Made by a program: the position numbers and the translations under genes
The notes under the pieces: model-generated
What the model saw: the letters and a program-made list of their open reading frames with translations, nothing else
Database searches by the model: none
Told to the model about the DNA's origin: nothing
Assembly: GCA_015680685.1 (NCBI GenBank)
Contig: MNCI01015530.1
Location: 673,506 to 737,505, forward strand
Origin: Gnetum montanum
Lineage: Eukaryota > Streptophyta > Gnetopsida > Gnetales > Gnetaceae
Direction of reading: 5' to 3'
Length of the DNA stretch: 64,000 bases
Shown here: positions 34,964 to 47,120 of the stretch, piece by piece
Layout of the letters: each line of letters begins with the position of its first letter
How positions within the stretch are numbered: the first letter of the stretch is position 1

Positions 34964-37900
34964 TCACACATCAGTACTAGGAGGGGGCTAGCCCCCAAAA
35001 TCCTCCACATCATCCGCTCCTGCTCCACTGGGACTAGCCTCATCATTACTAAGTTCCTACAATGGAACAAAAAACAAACAAACAAGTAAGCATAACAAAA
35101 CAACTTATGAATACAAAACCTGGAACAACAGTAACACTAACACTAAAAACAATAAAACCATACAAAAGTAAGTACCGTAATAAAACACTTACAAGTGAAG
35201 AGGGCCTTAGACTAGCCTTCAAGCATTGCAAAATCTCCTCCTTGGGTACATTTTCCCAATCCTCCTCTAGACCAAGGTCAATACCGACCAAGGTTTTACC
35301 CTTGTTCACTGAGGTCTAGGTAGGGTGTTCAAGAGAGAACATACCTATCGAAGCCTCCCTAGAAGTGGTGGTAATGGTTCTCTCAGGAGATCCCTCCACT
35401 TCAGTGTACTCAGCAAACCTATCATAAGCAGGATGTAAACCTAATCCATCAATGAACATTTCCTTCCGACGATGTTCAACTAATTCCTATTTTAACCACT
35501 TCTTGTACTAGTGCTTGTGATCCTTTTGATCTTGACCCCAATTACGTACCTTAGTAGCAAAATATTTCCAATCATGGCATTTCCTATTTAGTAAATCCAT
35601 TTGTGCCCTTTGTTTAGCTAAATCCCATGTCGCCTAAACTTTCCTGTTCGAAATTGTCCAGTAATGTGCATAAGTGATCTTAGACATGTGCCAAGTACTA
35701 TCAACAGACACCCTAGCAGTAGCAAAATCATAACGAGATTAAAGATCCCTCTTCTCTTCTCTCTCCTTCACCAATGTTTCCTTCAATGAGTGCACCTCAT
35801 TCCATAGGTACTCAATTGAATGCCTACAAGTCCAGAGGGACTTTGCATTTTGTACAACGCAACCAGAAACTACATCGTAAATATTTCTAGGGACTTGTTC
35901 AATATTTCCTGGCAATTTAGGGAGAGCATCAATATAAGTAGCCCTAGAAGGATTCCATTGAAGCTTGGCACCTACAAGTATAAGTACGACACACATGAAT
36001 CAGCTATAATTAACAATGAATGCAAAGAAGCACAATAAACCCAGACACTTAGCATGATACATAACATACACATACCTAGTTTTGGATGAGCTTGTTGTAG
36101 GTGAGTGACTACATCATTAACAATGCTCGTGACAAAGTCCATTTTATTAGGCATTTCAGGCCATGGCCTTAACTGGTCAGTAGATGTTGGACAAGCATGG
36201 GAAGTCACCTCAATCGGGGTCTATAACCTTGACACCTCTACTTGGGATCTATGTGCCTCAGAGACCTCAACATCTACCTCTAGGGCTAGGGATAATCTGG
36301 ATAATCAAAACCAACACATAAAGGTTAAAAGGTAGAAAATGTGGATCAAGCTAAAGGAACATACCAAAAATCCCTTTGTTGGTCAGCTTTGGTAGATCAC
36401 CAAGGTGCAAGGACCCATCGAAGAAACCGTTGAAAACACCCCTCTTATCACTTGAATGCTTAAGTGCATCCAAAGCCTCAACAAGATTCATCCCCATGAT
36501 GCTTACTACATCTTCCTCTTGTGAGACAGGGAGTTCCTCGATTGCTTCTTCCCTCTCTTTTTCTTCTTCCTTTGGCCCTATGATGACCACTTCAGGTTCA
36601 ACCATCGGGGCTAAGGCTTCTCTTTCCCTCTCAGGGCTTTCCTCTGATAACACTAGTATTCTAGTGTTAGTATGACATAGTATATACATACATTTAATAA
36701 ACATATAAATTAAAATGAAATAAAAAAATATAATAATAAAATAAAATACCTACCCTCCTCTGGCAATACAAAGTGGATCCTCTTCACTCTTAGTGGTCTC
36801 ACCTCTAAAGCAGGCTCCCTTGGGCGTTCAACTCTCTTCACCTTTACCTTAGATCTTCTGACAGTCTCACAAATCAAACATTCAGCTCCTCTAAGAGATG
36901 TGTGCAATCTAGGTGGTTCCAATCCCAAGCTATCACAGGAATGATGAGAATGACTAGCTACACCCCCAGTAGTAACAGACACTGACTCCTTAATTCCTTT
37001 AGGTGGGTCCTAAGATTTGATAGTGTTAAACAAGTGGCAAACCTAGGGGCGAGATAGTTGTGAATGATCCCTCAATACATAACAGTTATCCCCATAAACT
37101 ACTAAAAACTCGGCAAACCTACATAGATAACCTATGAAGAAGGCGAATGTGAAATGGGACTTGGCATTAATGTTTGAACATAATCTAGCAATCTCTCCAC
37201 AAAGGCCAGACCCAAGAAATTATGCCCAATTATAACGCATGCCCATCTCTAGGACTGCATGTATGATACGTGCGTACATGATCCCAAGGTTTCTTCCTTG
37301 AGAAAGAGATTTAGGGAATGCCCATGCCCAAAAGAGGGGGTACAAGAAATTCACCTCTATTGCTCGACTATCAATTTTCATGGCAAAACCATTGGGACCC
37401 CAAGACACGCCTAACCAATCTTCAAGCTCCTTTATGACTTGGCTTTCTTTAGTTGCTTTCTCTACTACCACCCTGGCACCATCCATAGGCACATCAAAGA
37501 GATTGGAAAGGAACTCAATAGTCAAGTGGAAAGACACCTTGACTTCTCGAACCCACATAGTAAAGTGAGAAGCATCATCGTTGAAAGAATCAACAATGGT
37601 AACCATTTTAGTCACTAGAACATTAGGAGTCAAAGCAGTGAACAAGTCCATCGAACCCGACTGGATAAGATCATTAATGATTAACTCAAAGGCCTTCATC
37701 TACAACCATTGTTGTGACTATCCTATCTCTCCATACTTCATAACAAGAGTGACCTCAATACGCCCTAATATGATAGTAACTTCATCAGAGGAGATGACCA
37801 TTGTAGGAAAAACATAGAGTGAAAGGTTAAAAACATAGTAGACGATGATGCAAAAAAGAGAAAATGGAGTCTAGAATGTGATCATTTACCGTCAGTAAAT

Positions 37901-38900
37901 GGGATAAGCAGATTAGGTGCAGGATCAACCCTCTGAGGAAGAATTGGCCCATTGGGGGACCAATCCTCATGCAACCAACCATGAACTTAACAACATTTAA
38001 AAGCCCTTTAGAATTGCCTAGGGTAGTCAACAATAGCAGCTCTTGTCTGGTCTAGTACCACAGCACGAAGAGTGGGGTCCACCATGAATGCCTCCAATGT
38101 TGTGCACGTTAAGGCAAGCCCACCATCATCATCATGCATCCCATGCTCATCAAAACAAGGCCTGCATAGAAGAAGAATATTTATGCATAGACAATGATAT
38201 AATTTAAAAGAATAAAAAAGAATTAAGGAAAAGCACAAAAAAGCATACCTGTCCACTCTATACACTATCCCAAGTGGGTTTTGGAACAGCATGTGAACAC
38301 AAGTCAAGGAACAAGTAGACCTAGGACCCTCAAGAGGGCCTCCCTCAACTGTAAAAGGTGCCTCTTCTATGTTAGAAATGAAGGCAAGCATGTCTTGTGT
38401 AGATCCAAGCAACATTGTTTCAACGACATCACGAGCTAATTGCTCACTTAAATGAGACCATATAACTACACTGAAACTTTGTAAAATGAATGAAAAAAAT
38501 GCATGAACATCAAGATAGAACCATATCACATGAGGCCTAATACGCATGTCATAAGGAGGTACATCTGGTCCAAAGGGGCCAAACCAAGAAAGTACACCAA
38601 CGAGCTCAACCACAAGGAGGAAGGGTTTAAGCCCTCTGCATATAGCCAAAACCTTAGGTAAGTAAAAAAGTCCAAGTGCTCAAAATAATATGCAACTACA
38701 TAAACCAAACACATAAATAATATATAATATATAGTTCCACCCCATAAGACAAAGACACCAATATTTATTTGGTGTATTTAACGCTCGATGGGGTACATCA
38801 AAATCTCTTACACAGTAGTTTATTACAAGCAACATAAAATGAATGCATAGTAGACACTAGTTCACCTCACAGTAGACACTAAACTTCAAGTTCTCTCCAT
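34964..38900 (-). pseudogene. Eight-exon antisense gene inside element C, function unknown
   Basis: Model on the minus strand: exon 1 38900-38866 (ATG at 38900), 2 38635-38249, 3 38161-37890, 4 37800-36754, 5 36652-36365, 6 36285-36076, 7 35971-35193, 8 35056-34964 (stop TGA). Introns are 79-230 bp. Donors include GTATGC, GTAGGT, GTATGT and GTAAGT; acceptors include ATGCAG and TTGTAG. Only the acceptor before exon 4 is altered (ACAA for ACAG). Phases match at all seven junctions, and the coding sum is 3111 nt, a multiple of three. About fifteen stops, mostly at former Gln codons, and no frameshift. Exon 4 holds SFHLTIEFLSNLFDVPMDG and GIMYARIIHAVLEMG, faintly like the P-family domain. Exons 5-7 are acidic or helical with coiled-coil character (SLKETLVKEREEKRDL). 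No family was recognised. Antisense orientation would protect the introns during retrotransposition. Confidence 0.75.
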
Positions 38901-38956
38901 GGTTGATTGGTTTTCCTTATACTTAAAACTTGAAAAAAACTGGAATCACCATGGCC

Positions 38957-38966
38957 CGTATATAGG
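38957..38966 (-). promoter_or_regulatory. Putative promoter of the antisense gene
   Basis: On the minus strand TTGGCCTATATACGGGCC places a TATA-like CTATATAC about 58 bp upstream of the exon 1 ATG, with GATTGG (reverse CCAAT) just before it. The spacing allows a 5' untranslated leader of about 30 nt. Confidence 0.45.
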
Positions 38967-39065
38967 CCAATCAAGGAAAGAATTGACAACAAAAAGAAGA
39001 GAAACCCTAACAAAGGGAAACACCACTTATGAGAAGCCCATCACAAGGCTAAGCCCACTTTAATT

Positions 39066-39157
39066 CACTCATGTTGGGCTTGCCCTAGACACTCATGTTG
39101 GGCTTGCCCTGGACACTCACATTGGGCTTACCCTGGAAACTCATGATGGGCATGTCC
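39066..39157 (+). repeat. 24-bp tandem array, about four units
   Basis: Unit cactcatgttgggcttgccctgga, nearly four copies with few changes, upstream of the antisense promoter. The 'gggctt' core recalls the GGCTTGTCAAGCC words of the element's LTR and leader. Confidence 0.85.
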
Positions 39158-40389
39158 TATTTTGCAAAACATAAACTCTAATTGGCCCTTATCTGACCGC
39201 GCTTGATGTCTCAGAGGATGGTGCATCATGTGACTTTGTGAACATGTGCCCATGGCATACCTGGGCTGGCCCTAGCATCACCCTAAGGCCAGGGCACTCA
39301 AGAGAGTTGTTAGGGCATCCACAGTCATCTCGCCTTTGAGGGGTCCCTTTTGAATATTTGCAAAAAAAAAATTACTGGCTTGTGTAAGCTCAATGTAGTA
39401 GTTGCTCATGCCGATGACTACTCACACTGAGTTGATCCAATGATTGACACGCTCTGGATTACTCACACTGTTGACTAGTAATAATAATTAATTGCGCATG
39501 CCCAAAAGACAACAACCAAAAAATATGGCAAGTCATAAATCCCAGTATAGACCCTAATGCCCGAAAACATAGCAAGAAAACATAGTAAATGGTCTTAGTC
39601 TTCAATCCAACGCAACAGAGAAACCCAAAAATTACATTGGAAATGCATCAGAAAATGGTGGCCACAAGAGACCATGCTGCGCTAACTAACACTATGCACA
39701 AAATACTGGATAGAGAAATAAGAAGAAATGAACCTGCATAGAGTTCCATCCCATGCTAGAATCCTGGCTTGAGGGAGATGCTGAAGTAGCTCTTCACTCT
39801 CCTCCACGAATGCTAGATGCTCTCGCCTCTTCCCTTTGCCTCAACATGGTTTCCCTTTGCCCTTCATTGTTGGCTTGTAGCTCACACTACAACTCATGCC
39901 AACACTCATGCTACACTCTCTAGCGTGCTCACACTCTCAACGCCCACGAACTCACACTAGCACAAGTGACACCCCTTGTACCTCAAAACCCCATTTTTAA
40001 CCCTCATGTTCATTTTCACTTTATTTATTTATTTTATTTTTGTATTTATCTTTATTTATTTTTATGTAATTTACCATGTTCCATGGTTAACTTTTGTTTT
40101 CATGTTATCACTTACATCATCTTTGTTTCATTCTTACATGGTATTCCTCTTTATTTTATTCTTGTGTAATAAGGCCAAAATATTAAAGATAGAAAAAATA
40201 AAAAAGGAAGGGGGGAGGGGAGAAAGGTTAAAATCAAAAAAATGATGGAAATATAATGAAATATATATATATATATATATAATGGCACGCATGAAAATTC
40301 ATAAGACTATAAAATCCCATAAATTTATTATTCACACAAAACATAGAAATTAACAATACATCCATAATACAAAATGAAATGAATATTAC
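39158..40389. other. Non-coding part of the element C internal block
   Basis: No domain on either strand. It contains 'actcacact' words in the 39380-39480 and 39880-39960 stretches, a pyrimidine-rich tract (40010-40150), a G/A-rich tract (40190-40230) and an AT run at 40262-40281. Confidence 0.4.
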
Positions 40390-40490
40390 TAGCCCGATAT
40401 GGCCTAAAACTGCCATGGATGGCTTGGTATGGCCTAAAACTACCATATGGTCCAAGTATGACACTAAACTATCACTATGTTCTGCAATTT
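40390..40490 (+). repeat. TAAACTA-type tandem array, copy II
   Basis: Three units of about 31 bp: 'gatatggcctaaaactgccatgg', 'gtatggcctaaaactaccatatgg', 'gtatgacactaaactatcactatg'. Same family as 34335-34600 and 44075-44425. It lies between the antisense module and the pol start. Confidence 0.65.
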
Positions 40491-40597
40491 TGTTAGTACA
40501 TAGATTAATTACCCAATGCTTGTTTACATTTAACAACTCCTTCATCAAGTAAATGTCACTCACTTCACTCTTGATTTAAATTGGAAGGAGCAAGCAC

Positions 40598-42230
40598 ATG
40601 GCTACCAAAAATATCTTTTCAACATTGTCTCTCAGTGGACCACACGGGGAAGTAAAAAGGACAATCAATCTAGAATCCTTGGATCTAGACCCATCCACTT
40701 ATTCTAATTTAATAGCCTCCACTCAGGAAACATCGGACTACTCTAAAAATGTGGCTAATACTTTAGATCTAGAGGCTGATAATATCACTGAAGATCCTCT
40801 TGTTGAAGTCCCCATTACTACATCCAATGATGAAACTAGAACATTGAAATTAAGGGCCCTATTGGACTCACAACTTGTCAGTGACATCACTCGAGTACTA
40901 AAAGACAATATAAAAACATTTTCATGGTCATATACCAACATGCTAGGATTGGACCCTCGAATCATCCAACATAACATTATTCTTGATGCAAAAGTCAAAC
41001 TAGTGAAGCAAAAGGTACGAAAGGTTAGACCTGAAGTGGCGTTAGCAGTCCGTGATGAAATCACAAAACTCTACCAGGATGGTTTCATTCGAGTCATTGA
41101 CTATTCCGACTAGGTATCAAACATTGTCGTAGTCCCTAAGAAGAATAGTAGTATACACATATGCATTGACTTCCATGATCTTAACACAGCCACTATAAAA
41201 GATGACTTCCCGCTACCTAGTATTAATCAACTTGTTGACACAACTGTTGGGCATGCACTGTTATCCTTTATAGATGGATTTTTAGGATACAATCAAATAA
41301 GAATCAACCTAGAACATCAACTCAAGACAACCTTTATGACACCTTGGGGCACATTTTGCTATACAATGATGTCGTTTGGTCTTAAAAATGCAGGTGCTAC
41401 ATATCAATGAGCAATGACATACATATTTAGTGATTACATGCTCAATTTGCCAAATGATTACGTTGATGACATCGTGGTTAAATCTAAAACAACCGAACAA
41501 CATGCAAAAGATCTAGACTTAGTGCTTAAATGTTGTCTCAAAAATGACCTCAGACTCAATCCAAAGAAGTGTGTCTTTGATGTCAAAATGGGCAAAATGC
41601 TTGGCTTCATAGTCTCTGAAATAGGGATATGAGTAGACCCTGATAAGGTTAAGGTAATAATTAACATGCAACCACCAAAAAACCTTACCGAACTACGTGG
41701 TCTACAAGGTAGGCTGCAATTTATTAGATGCTTTATCACAAATCTGATGGATAAGTTGAGACCCATGCAACACCTACTACAACAGAATGTGCATTTCCAA
41801 TGGACTCAACAGTGCTAGGAAGCATTCGAGAACATAAAGCAAGGGCTGTCTCAACTACCAATAGTTTATCTCGTATAAAGTGATAAACCCTTCTACATCT
41901 ACCTTGCAACCTTTGATTCTTCCATTGCATCAATGCTTTGCCAAAAATGTAAACATGGAATCGAGATCCCCATCTATTACTTAAGCCATGCTCTAATCAC
42001 CTATGAACAACGATACAATGACATGGAGAGATCATGCCTTACCCTCGTCTTCTCCTTGAAGAAATGGCAGCATTATCACTTCCGTAATCAGGTCTACATC
42101 ATTTGCAAGAATAATGTGCTTCAAGCCATCACTAACAACATCTACAAGTCGAGTAGGATAGCTAGATGGAAAGCAATGATCGTGGAGTTTGACCTACACT
42201 ATGTTTCTCAATCCTCCACAAAAGGTTAAG
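40598..42230 (+). pseudogene. Element C reverse transcriptase and RNase H
   Basis: Starts MATKNIFSTLSLSG. RT motifs in a single frame: KVRKVRPE, VVVPKKNSSIHICIDFHDLN near 41130, FPLPSINQLVD, SFIDGFLGYNQI, MSFGLKNAGATYQ near 41370, and the active site DYVDDIV near 41460. The thumb includes LTELRGLQGRLQFI. The first RNase H part includes FYIYLATFDSSIASML and YYLSHALITYEQRYNDMER. From here to 44054 the frame is unbroken by indels; only stop substitutions occur. Confidence 0.85.
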
Positions 42231-42289
42231 CAATAGCCACACAATTGATCATCTTGCCAACACATGATCAAGCAACGATTAACTCTAAA

Positions 42290-42830
42290 TTCCCTGATGA
42301 GAATGTTAATAGTATAGACACCGTACTTGATAACTATGAGGTAATCCTTTATTTCGATGAAGCTTCAACTTCCTGAGGAGGAAGTGCTGCGGCCATTTTA
42401 ACATACCCCTCCAAAGAAATTCGACCCTTCTCCTATCGATTAACCTTTCCTTGTACCAATAACGTGGAAGAATACGAAGGTCTTCTTAGAGGTCTTCTGG
42501 CAGCATTAACTTCAGGAATTGCACGTCTTGTAGTTCGAGGCGATTCATAGTTAGTCATTAATCAAGTCACAAAGGTTTACGCATGCAAAGCTCTCCATTT
42601 GTAACCATATTATGATTTGACCAAACATCTGCTAAAGAAATTAGTAGATGTGGATGTACAACATGTTCCTAGAAGCGAAAACACCATTGCCGATGCACTT
42701 ACTACACTAGCCCTAAACATGACACCTGAAATGTTCCATGCATTACCTAGTTCTATAAAAAATTGTAACAAACCTATAACCGACACTCTCGATGAAATGC
42801 CCATAGCATCCATTAGCACAACACACATAA
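42290..42830 (+). pseudogene. Element C second RNase H (Tat-lineage type)
   Basis: VILYFDEASTSxGGSAAAIL, then FPCTNNVEEYEGLLRGLLAAL, LVVRGDSxLVINQV and HVPRSENTIADALTTLA. This D...E...D...D order is the archaeal-type additional RNase H that marks Tat/Ogre elements. Its presence after a normal RNase H is the main lineage evidence. Confidence 0.85.
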
Positions 42831-42949
42831 TAGAATAGTACAATGACATAAAAGAGTACCTTCTACAAGGTGAACCTCCACAACATTGGACAAACGCTTA
42901 AAAGGATGCAGTGTGAAAATGCTCTCAGCAATATGCATTAATAGGAGAC

Positions 42950-44055
42950 ACATTGTATTGCAAATCCTATGAAGGCATTCTATTGAGGTGTGTTAGTAGC
43001 ATTGACAGTCAAATGATTGTAGAACAAGTCCACAAAAGACTTTGTGGAGGGCACATAGCACCCAAAGCAATGGCAACAAAGATTAGGCACTTGGGCTACT
43101 ACTGGCCACACATGGAGTACGATTGCATCTCCAAGGTCAGGACATGTAACATTTGCCAAAGGCATGGTAACTTAATACATGTGCCGCCTAATGAATTGCA
43201 CACAACACAAATCACATGGCCATTCCAAAGATGGGGATTAGACATCATTGGACTAATAACGCCACTATCTTCTGTAGGGTATAGCTTCATTATCACTACA
43301 ACTGAATACTTCACAAAATGGGTGGAAGCTATTCCCCTTAGGAAGACCACATCTAAGCATGTTTGCACTTTCATACTAGAAAACATCGTGATCCATTTTG
43401 GTATTCTGATGACCATCGTTACCAATAATGGGCCATAGTTCAGTAGTGCAGATACTAAAAGCTTCTGTGGAAGCCTGGGTATTAAACATGCATTCTCGTC
43501 ACCTTACTACCCATAGAGAAATGGTCAAGTGGAGGCTACAAACAAAATTTTCATCATGGTGCTCAAAAATATGCTAAATCAGAGTAAGAGGTGATGGCAT
43601 GAACAATTAGTCTATGCATTATGAGCATATAGAACGACACATCGAACACCTACAGGTAAAACTCCATATAGTCTTGTATACAGATCTGAAGTTTTTTTAC
43701 CTTTGGAGTTACAGGTTCCCTCATTGCAGATAGCTCTCTTAGGCCTCCTCAATGAAAGCCAAAGCAATGAATTGTGCATCGCTGACCTTGACTCAGTGGA
43801 AGAGGAATGTGTGTGAATGCTTGATCAGATTGAGTGGTACCAGAAACAACAACAACAATGACACCAACACAATCTACATAAGCGCCCAATTAAGGAAGGA
43901 GACCTAGTCCTTAAGGCCGTCCGTGAAAACCCAGATAAATTCTCAGCTAACTGGGAAGGACCTTACTTAGTCACCAAGGCATACAATAACAGAGCATTCA
44001 AACTTGCTGACATGGATGGGAACAAGTTGCTAATCCCACAAATCACCTGTACCTA
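42950..44055 (+). pseudogene. Element C integrase
   Basis: The HHCC module (HKRLCGGHIAPKAMATKI...CNICQRHG) is at 43030-43165. Core: WGLDIIG near 43235, VTNNGP near 43425 with the second catalytic Asp changed to Asn, and NGQVEATNK near 43520 with the Glu intact. The C-terminal part has KEGDLVLKAV...NWEGPYLVTKAY near 43890-43980. Stops only, no frameshift. Confidence 0.85.
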
Positions 44056-44074
44056 AAATGGTACTATGTCTGAT

Positions 44075-44425
44075 GAACTTGAGGTATGTAACAGTCTTGG
44101 CATCATGACCTAAAAATGATACCATAGAATGGTCCTGGGGCTATGACTTGAAATTGGCACCATAGAGTGTCTTAACGTCATGACAGTAAACTAACACCAC
44201 AAAGCTCTATCTGGTATGACACTAAACTACCATATTTATCTGCCATGATGTAAAATTAGCATGTAGAATCCACTAAGACTATAAACTAGTTTGCCTCTTC
44301 ATAGTCTGCTATGACTATAAACTAGCACCGCATCGTCTGCTACAATGCTAAACTGGCATTGTCCAAAGGGTTATGACATGAAACCAATCTACAACAATCC
44401 GCTAAGACTATAAACTAGTGACATC
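44075..44425 (+). repeat. TAAACTA-type tandem array, copy III (3' UTR)
   Basis: About ten units of 31-38 bp around 'ctatgactataaactag'. Tandem repeats in the 3' untranslated region are known for Tat-lineage elements. The family matches the arrays at 34335 and 40390. Confidence 0.7.
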
Positions 44426-45562
44426 ATTGACGACCAGGCAATACTTGAAAAGATATGTCGCTGCAATTGGCTATACATGCTCCACAAAGACTTGCTGCAT
44501 AATTTGTCTCATGGACCCTGATGAAGCTGATGCTGTTCTTGATTTTGTCTGCTTTGAAATTGCACATAGTGGCTCTATATCCTTGGTTGTATTTAGGTTT
44601 AAAGTACTTAGGTAACCAAATCATTTATGATTTTCTTGTCTTCTTGGAGTTGTGTTTGCAGGATGACATGCATAAGGCATTCCTGCACAGATGCACTTCA
44701 TCATGACAACAAGGTATCACATTCTTCCTGATGCATGCAACTGGGTTAATCAATCCATTCATAAGTACATTCTCGACTCCTGATACATTCCCTATTTCCC
44801 ATCATGTTCCCCTTATCCTATTCAGTTACACCCCCTTGATACATTCTACTCATCCCAAAGCTCTTGATACACTGTTGCACACTATGTTTCTCTAAGCAGT
44901 TGCAATGCAAGACATAGTACATGGTACATGATACTAATGCAAGTGCATGAGCACAAGTGCAGCACTGAAAGAAATCTCTTTCAAAAAGAACAAAAGAAAA
45001 CAACAAAAGATCAAAGAGAATAATGCACGAAAAAGGTCTTTATGACCCTGTTGACATCATAGACCAAAGACCATTGGCTCTTCTCATAAAAGCCCCAGGT
45101 GTGAAGGAAATTTTCTTAGAAAAATAGTTACACTCGTGTCTCAAATGATCATGTTACACATCATCGCGTGGCTTTGGCTGTTTACAACGGGCTCCCGTAA
45201 ACACTCTACAAAAGTCTTGTTTCTCCAAAGAACACACCTCCTATGTCTTGGTTCCGAGTTTGCTAAATGCTGGCTACTGAAAAGGACTAAAAATATGGCT
45301 TGTTCACCTAAGAACGTTCCTCTCCCATAATTCCAATAGCAATTATAACCCTTGATCAACTCCTGATTCCCCCTAGTTACAACCAATCCCCTTGCATCTT
45401 GAACTACATTTCCCCAATCTCATGTACTTTTGAACATGGTGCGATGACTTCCAGCTAGGGGCCGATGAATAATGCTTGGTACTTGGTTGGTCCTAGTGTT
45501 TTCTACTTCTTTATCAATGCCTCTTGGGTGGATTCCTCCAGATGTCAACAAAGAGGAACCAA
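44426..45562 (+). other. Element C 3' untranslated region
   Basis: No protein domain recognised on either strand. It ends in acaaagaggaaccaa, a weak purine tract before the 3' LTR. Confidence 0.5.
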
Positions 45563-47115
45563 TGAAACACCACTAATTTTGGCCTAACACTATGAAACGA
45601 GAATAACTAAGAGCCTTTTGAGCTTTTGGAAGGAAAAAATTTGACTAAGGCATGGAACTCATGCCGGGCTTGTCAAGCCAAGCTTGCTCATGCTGGGCTC
45701 TCCCTCAATGTGAGCAACTCCAATGAATTTAAGATTTAAGTCAAAGATGGTCCAATCTGAAGATGCAAGTCATCTTCATAGGGCCACTATTGTCCACTTC
45801 AAGTTTCAACATTCAAGAGTTTGGATTTTGGGCTAGATTGCACAAATTTTCTTAGTCACACTGAGGTTACACTAGAGTCACGCTCAACTCACGCTGATAG
45901 CATGAGCCCAGCATGAGCTGCTAGGAGTGGCTCAAATCGAGGCACAACCAAGCTTAGTTTTCAAAATGTAGTTCACTCTTAGGATCAACCACAGTCAGGC
46001 AGTTGTTGCACTCAAAGAATAGGCTTCAAAGATCAAAAATTAATGTGAAATATATCATTTCATCTTACTCATGGCCAAGTCACATTTAGGTCACGCTCAG
46101 GTCACGCTAAGCTCACGTTGGCAGCATAAGTCTAGCATGAGTACTAATCACACCCAGTCAAAAGCATGCCAAACACAAGCTGAGGACATGCTAAGACAAA
46201 ACTCATGCTGGAAGCTTTTGTGAAACAAAAATGCCTTAAACAGCCACAAAACCACTCACATTAGCACCCTGCAGTAGTAAATCCATGGATCGAGAAGTTC
46301 CAAGTGAAGCAGAGTCAATTTCTCTTATTGTACACTATCATTTTTATTGTAAATTTTTACCATTTGTGAGCTTGTCAAGCTCTTACGCTCCAAATTGTAT
46401 CTACTTCTATGGGTGTAAGCTAGCTTGTGTAAGCCAATACACAATATAAGATATAGTGCATCTAGTCAAGAACGTAACCTGCCTATGCACGTCCAATTCA
46501 CATGCAACTATGCATCAAACATCTGTCACACGATCCATTTCCCTCTCATCTCTTAGCCGTTGATCTCATCCATGAATTCCGCACCTGATCCTAGCCAAAC
46601 CTTATAAATATTCCATCCATTCACATAAATAGGGTTGGAATTTTTAGAGGTTGACAGCTTTGGGAGCATTGACTAGCAACTTTAGATGCTCAAGCACACG
46701 TGACTTCTAGCATCCAAGCACCTGTAAGCACATCACTCCGGGGCTTAGCGCTTGACTTGCCATCCACACACACAACTACACTTTGACCGGTGCACACCCT
46801 TGTTAAGCAATACAATACAGTTCATTATTGTCTTCCATTACATTATTTGCTCTATTTTTGATCTATTTTATGCTTTTGTATACGCTTTTTTTACATTTCG
46901 TACATCACCAGTTACGATAACCCCAGCGCAAGCCATAGCTTATGCTCGGGGAAGTCCTTGGTTGATTTGCGTGCAGACCATCCAAGGAACTCTACCTTCA
47001 TTTCTTTTTTTCTAGCTTGTCCTCACATGAAGGCAATGTTGGCTATGTCTTTTCAACAATCTTTCGGCATTTGTTTTTCCTTTCCAGCCTCATGCCGACG
47101 ATTTCGGTCAGCACA
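45563..47115 (+). repeat. Element C 3' LTR
   Basis: 1553 bp, TGAAACACC...GGTCAGCACA. Closely matches 28460-29994 over its whole length, including TATAAATA at 46603-46610. Followed directly by the CTATC duplication. Confidence 0.95.
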
Positions 47116-47120
47116 CTATC
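47116..47120 (+). repeat. Target duplication of element C, right (CTATC)
   Basis: Identical to 28455-28459. Confidence 0.85.

Larger units (their letters stand above)
28460..47115 (+). mobile_element. Element C: 18.7 kb Tat/Ogre-like Ty3/gypsy retrotransposon with antisense gene
   Basis: LTRs at 28460-29994 and 45563-47115 and a perfect 5-bp duplication. Gag-protease lies at 30.9-34.3 kb and RT, RNase H, a second RNase H and integrase at 40.6-44.1 kb, all plus strand. The additional RNase H domain and the C-x-x-H-x3-GH-T type motif in gag place it in the Tat lineage. A 6.3 kb block between protease and RT holds a spliced gene on the minus strand. It inserted into element A gag; A reads through in frame once C is removed. 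Confidence 0.95.

Noticed and set aside
36376-36675. Plus-strand 99-residue Ser-rich ORF
   Set aside because: It is the complement of exon 5 of the antisense gene, which has splice-consistent frame on the minus strand.
34600-40390. Antisense block in element C as a separate nested LTR transposon in minus orientation
   Set aside because: No LTR pair, target duplication, or RT/integrase motif was found on the minus strand, while a consistent exon-intron model explains it. A gene-capture block fits better.
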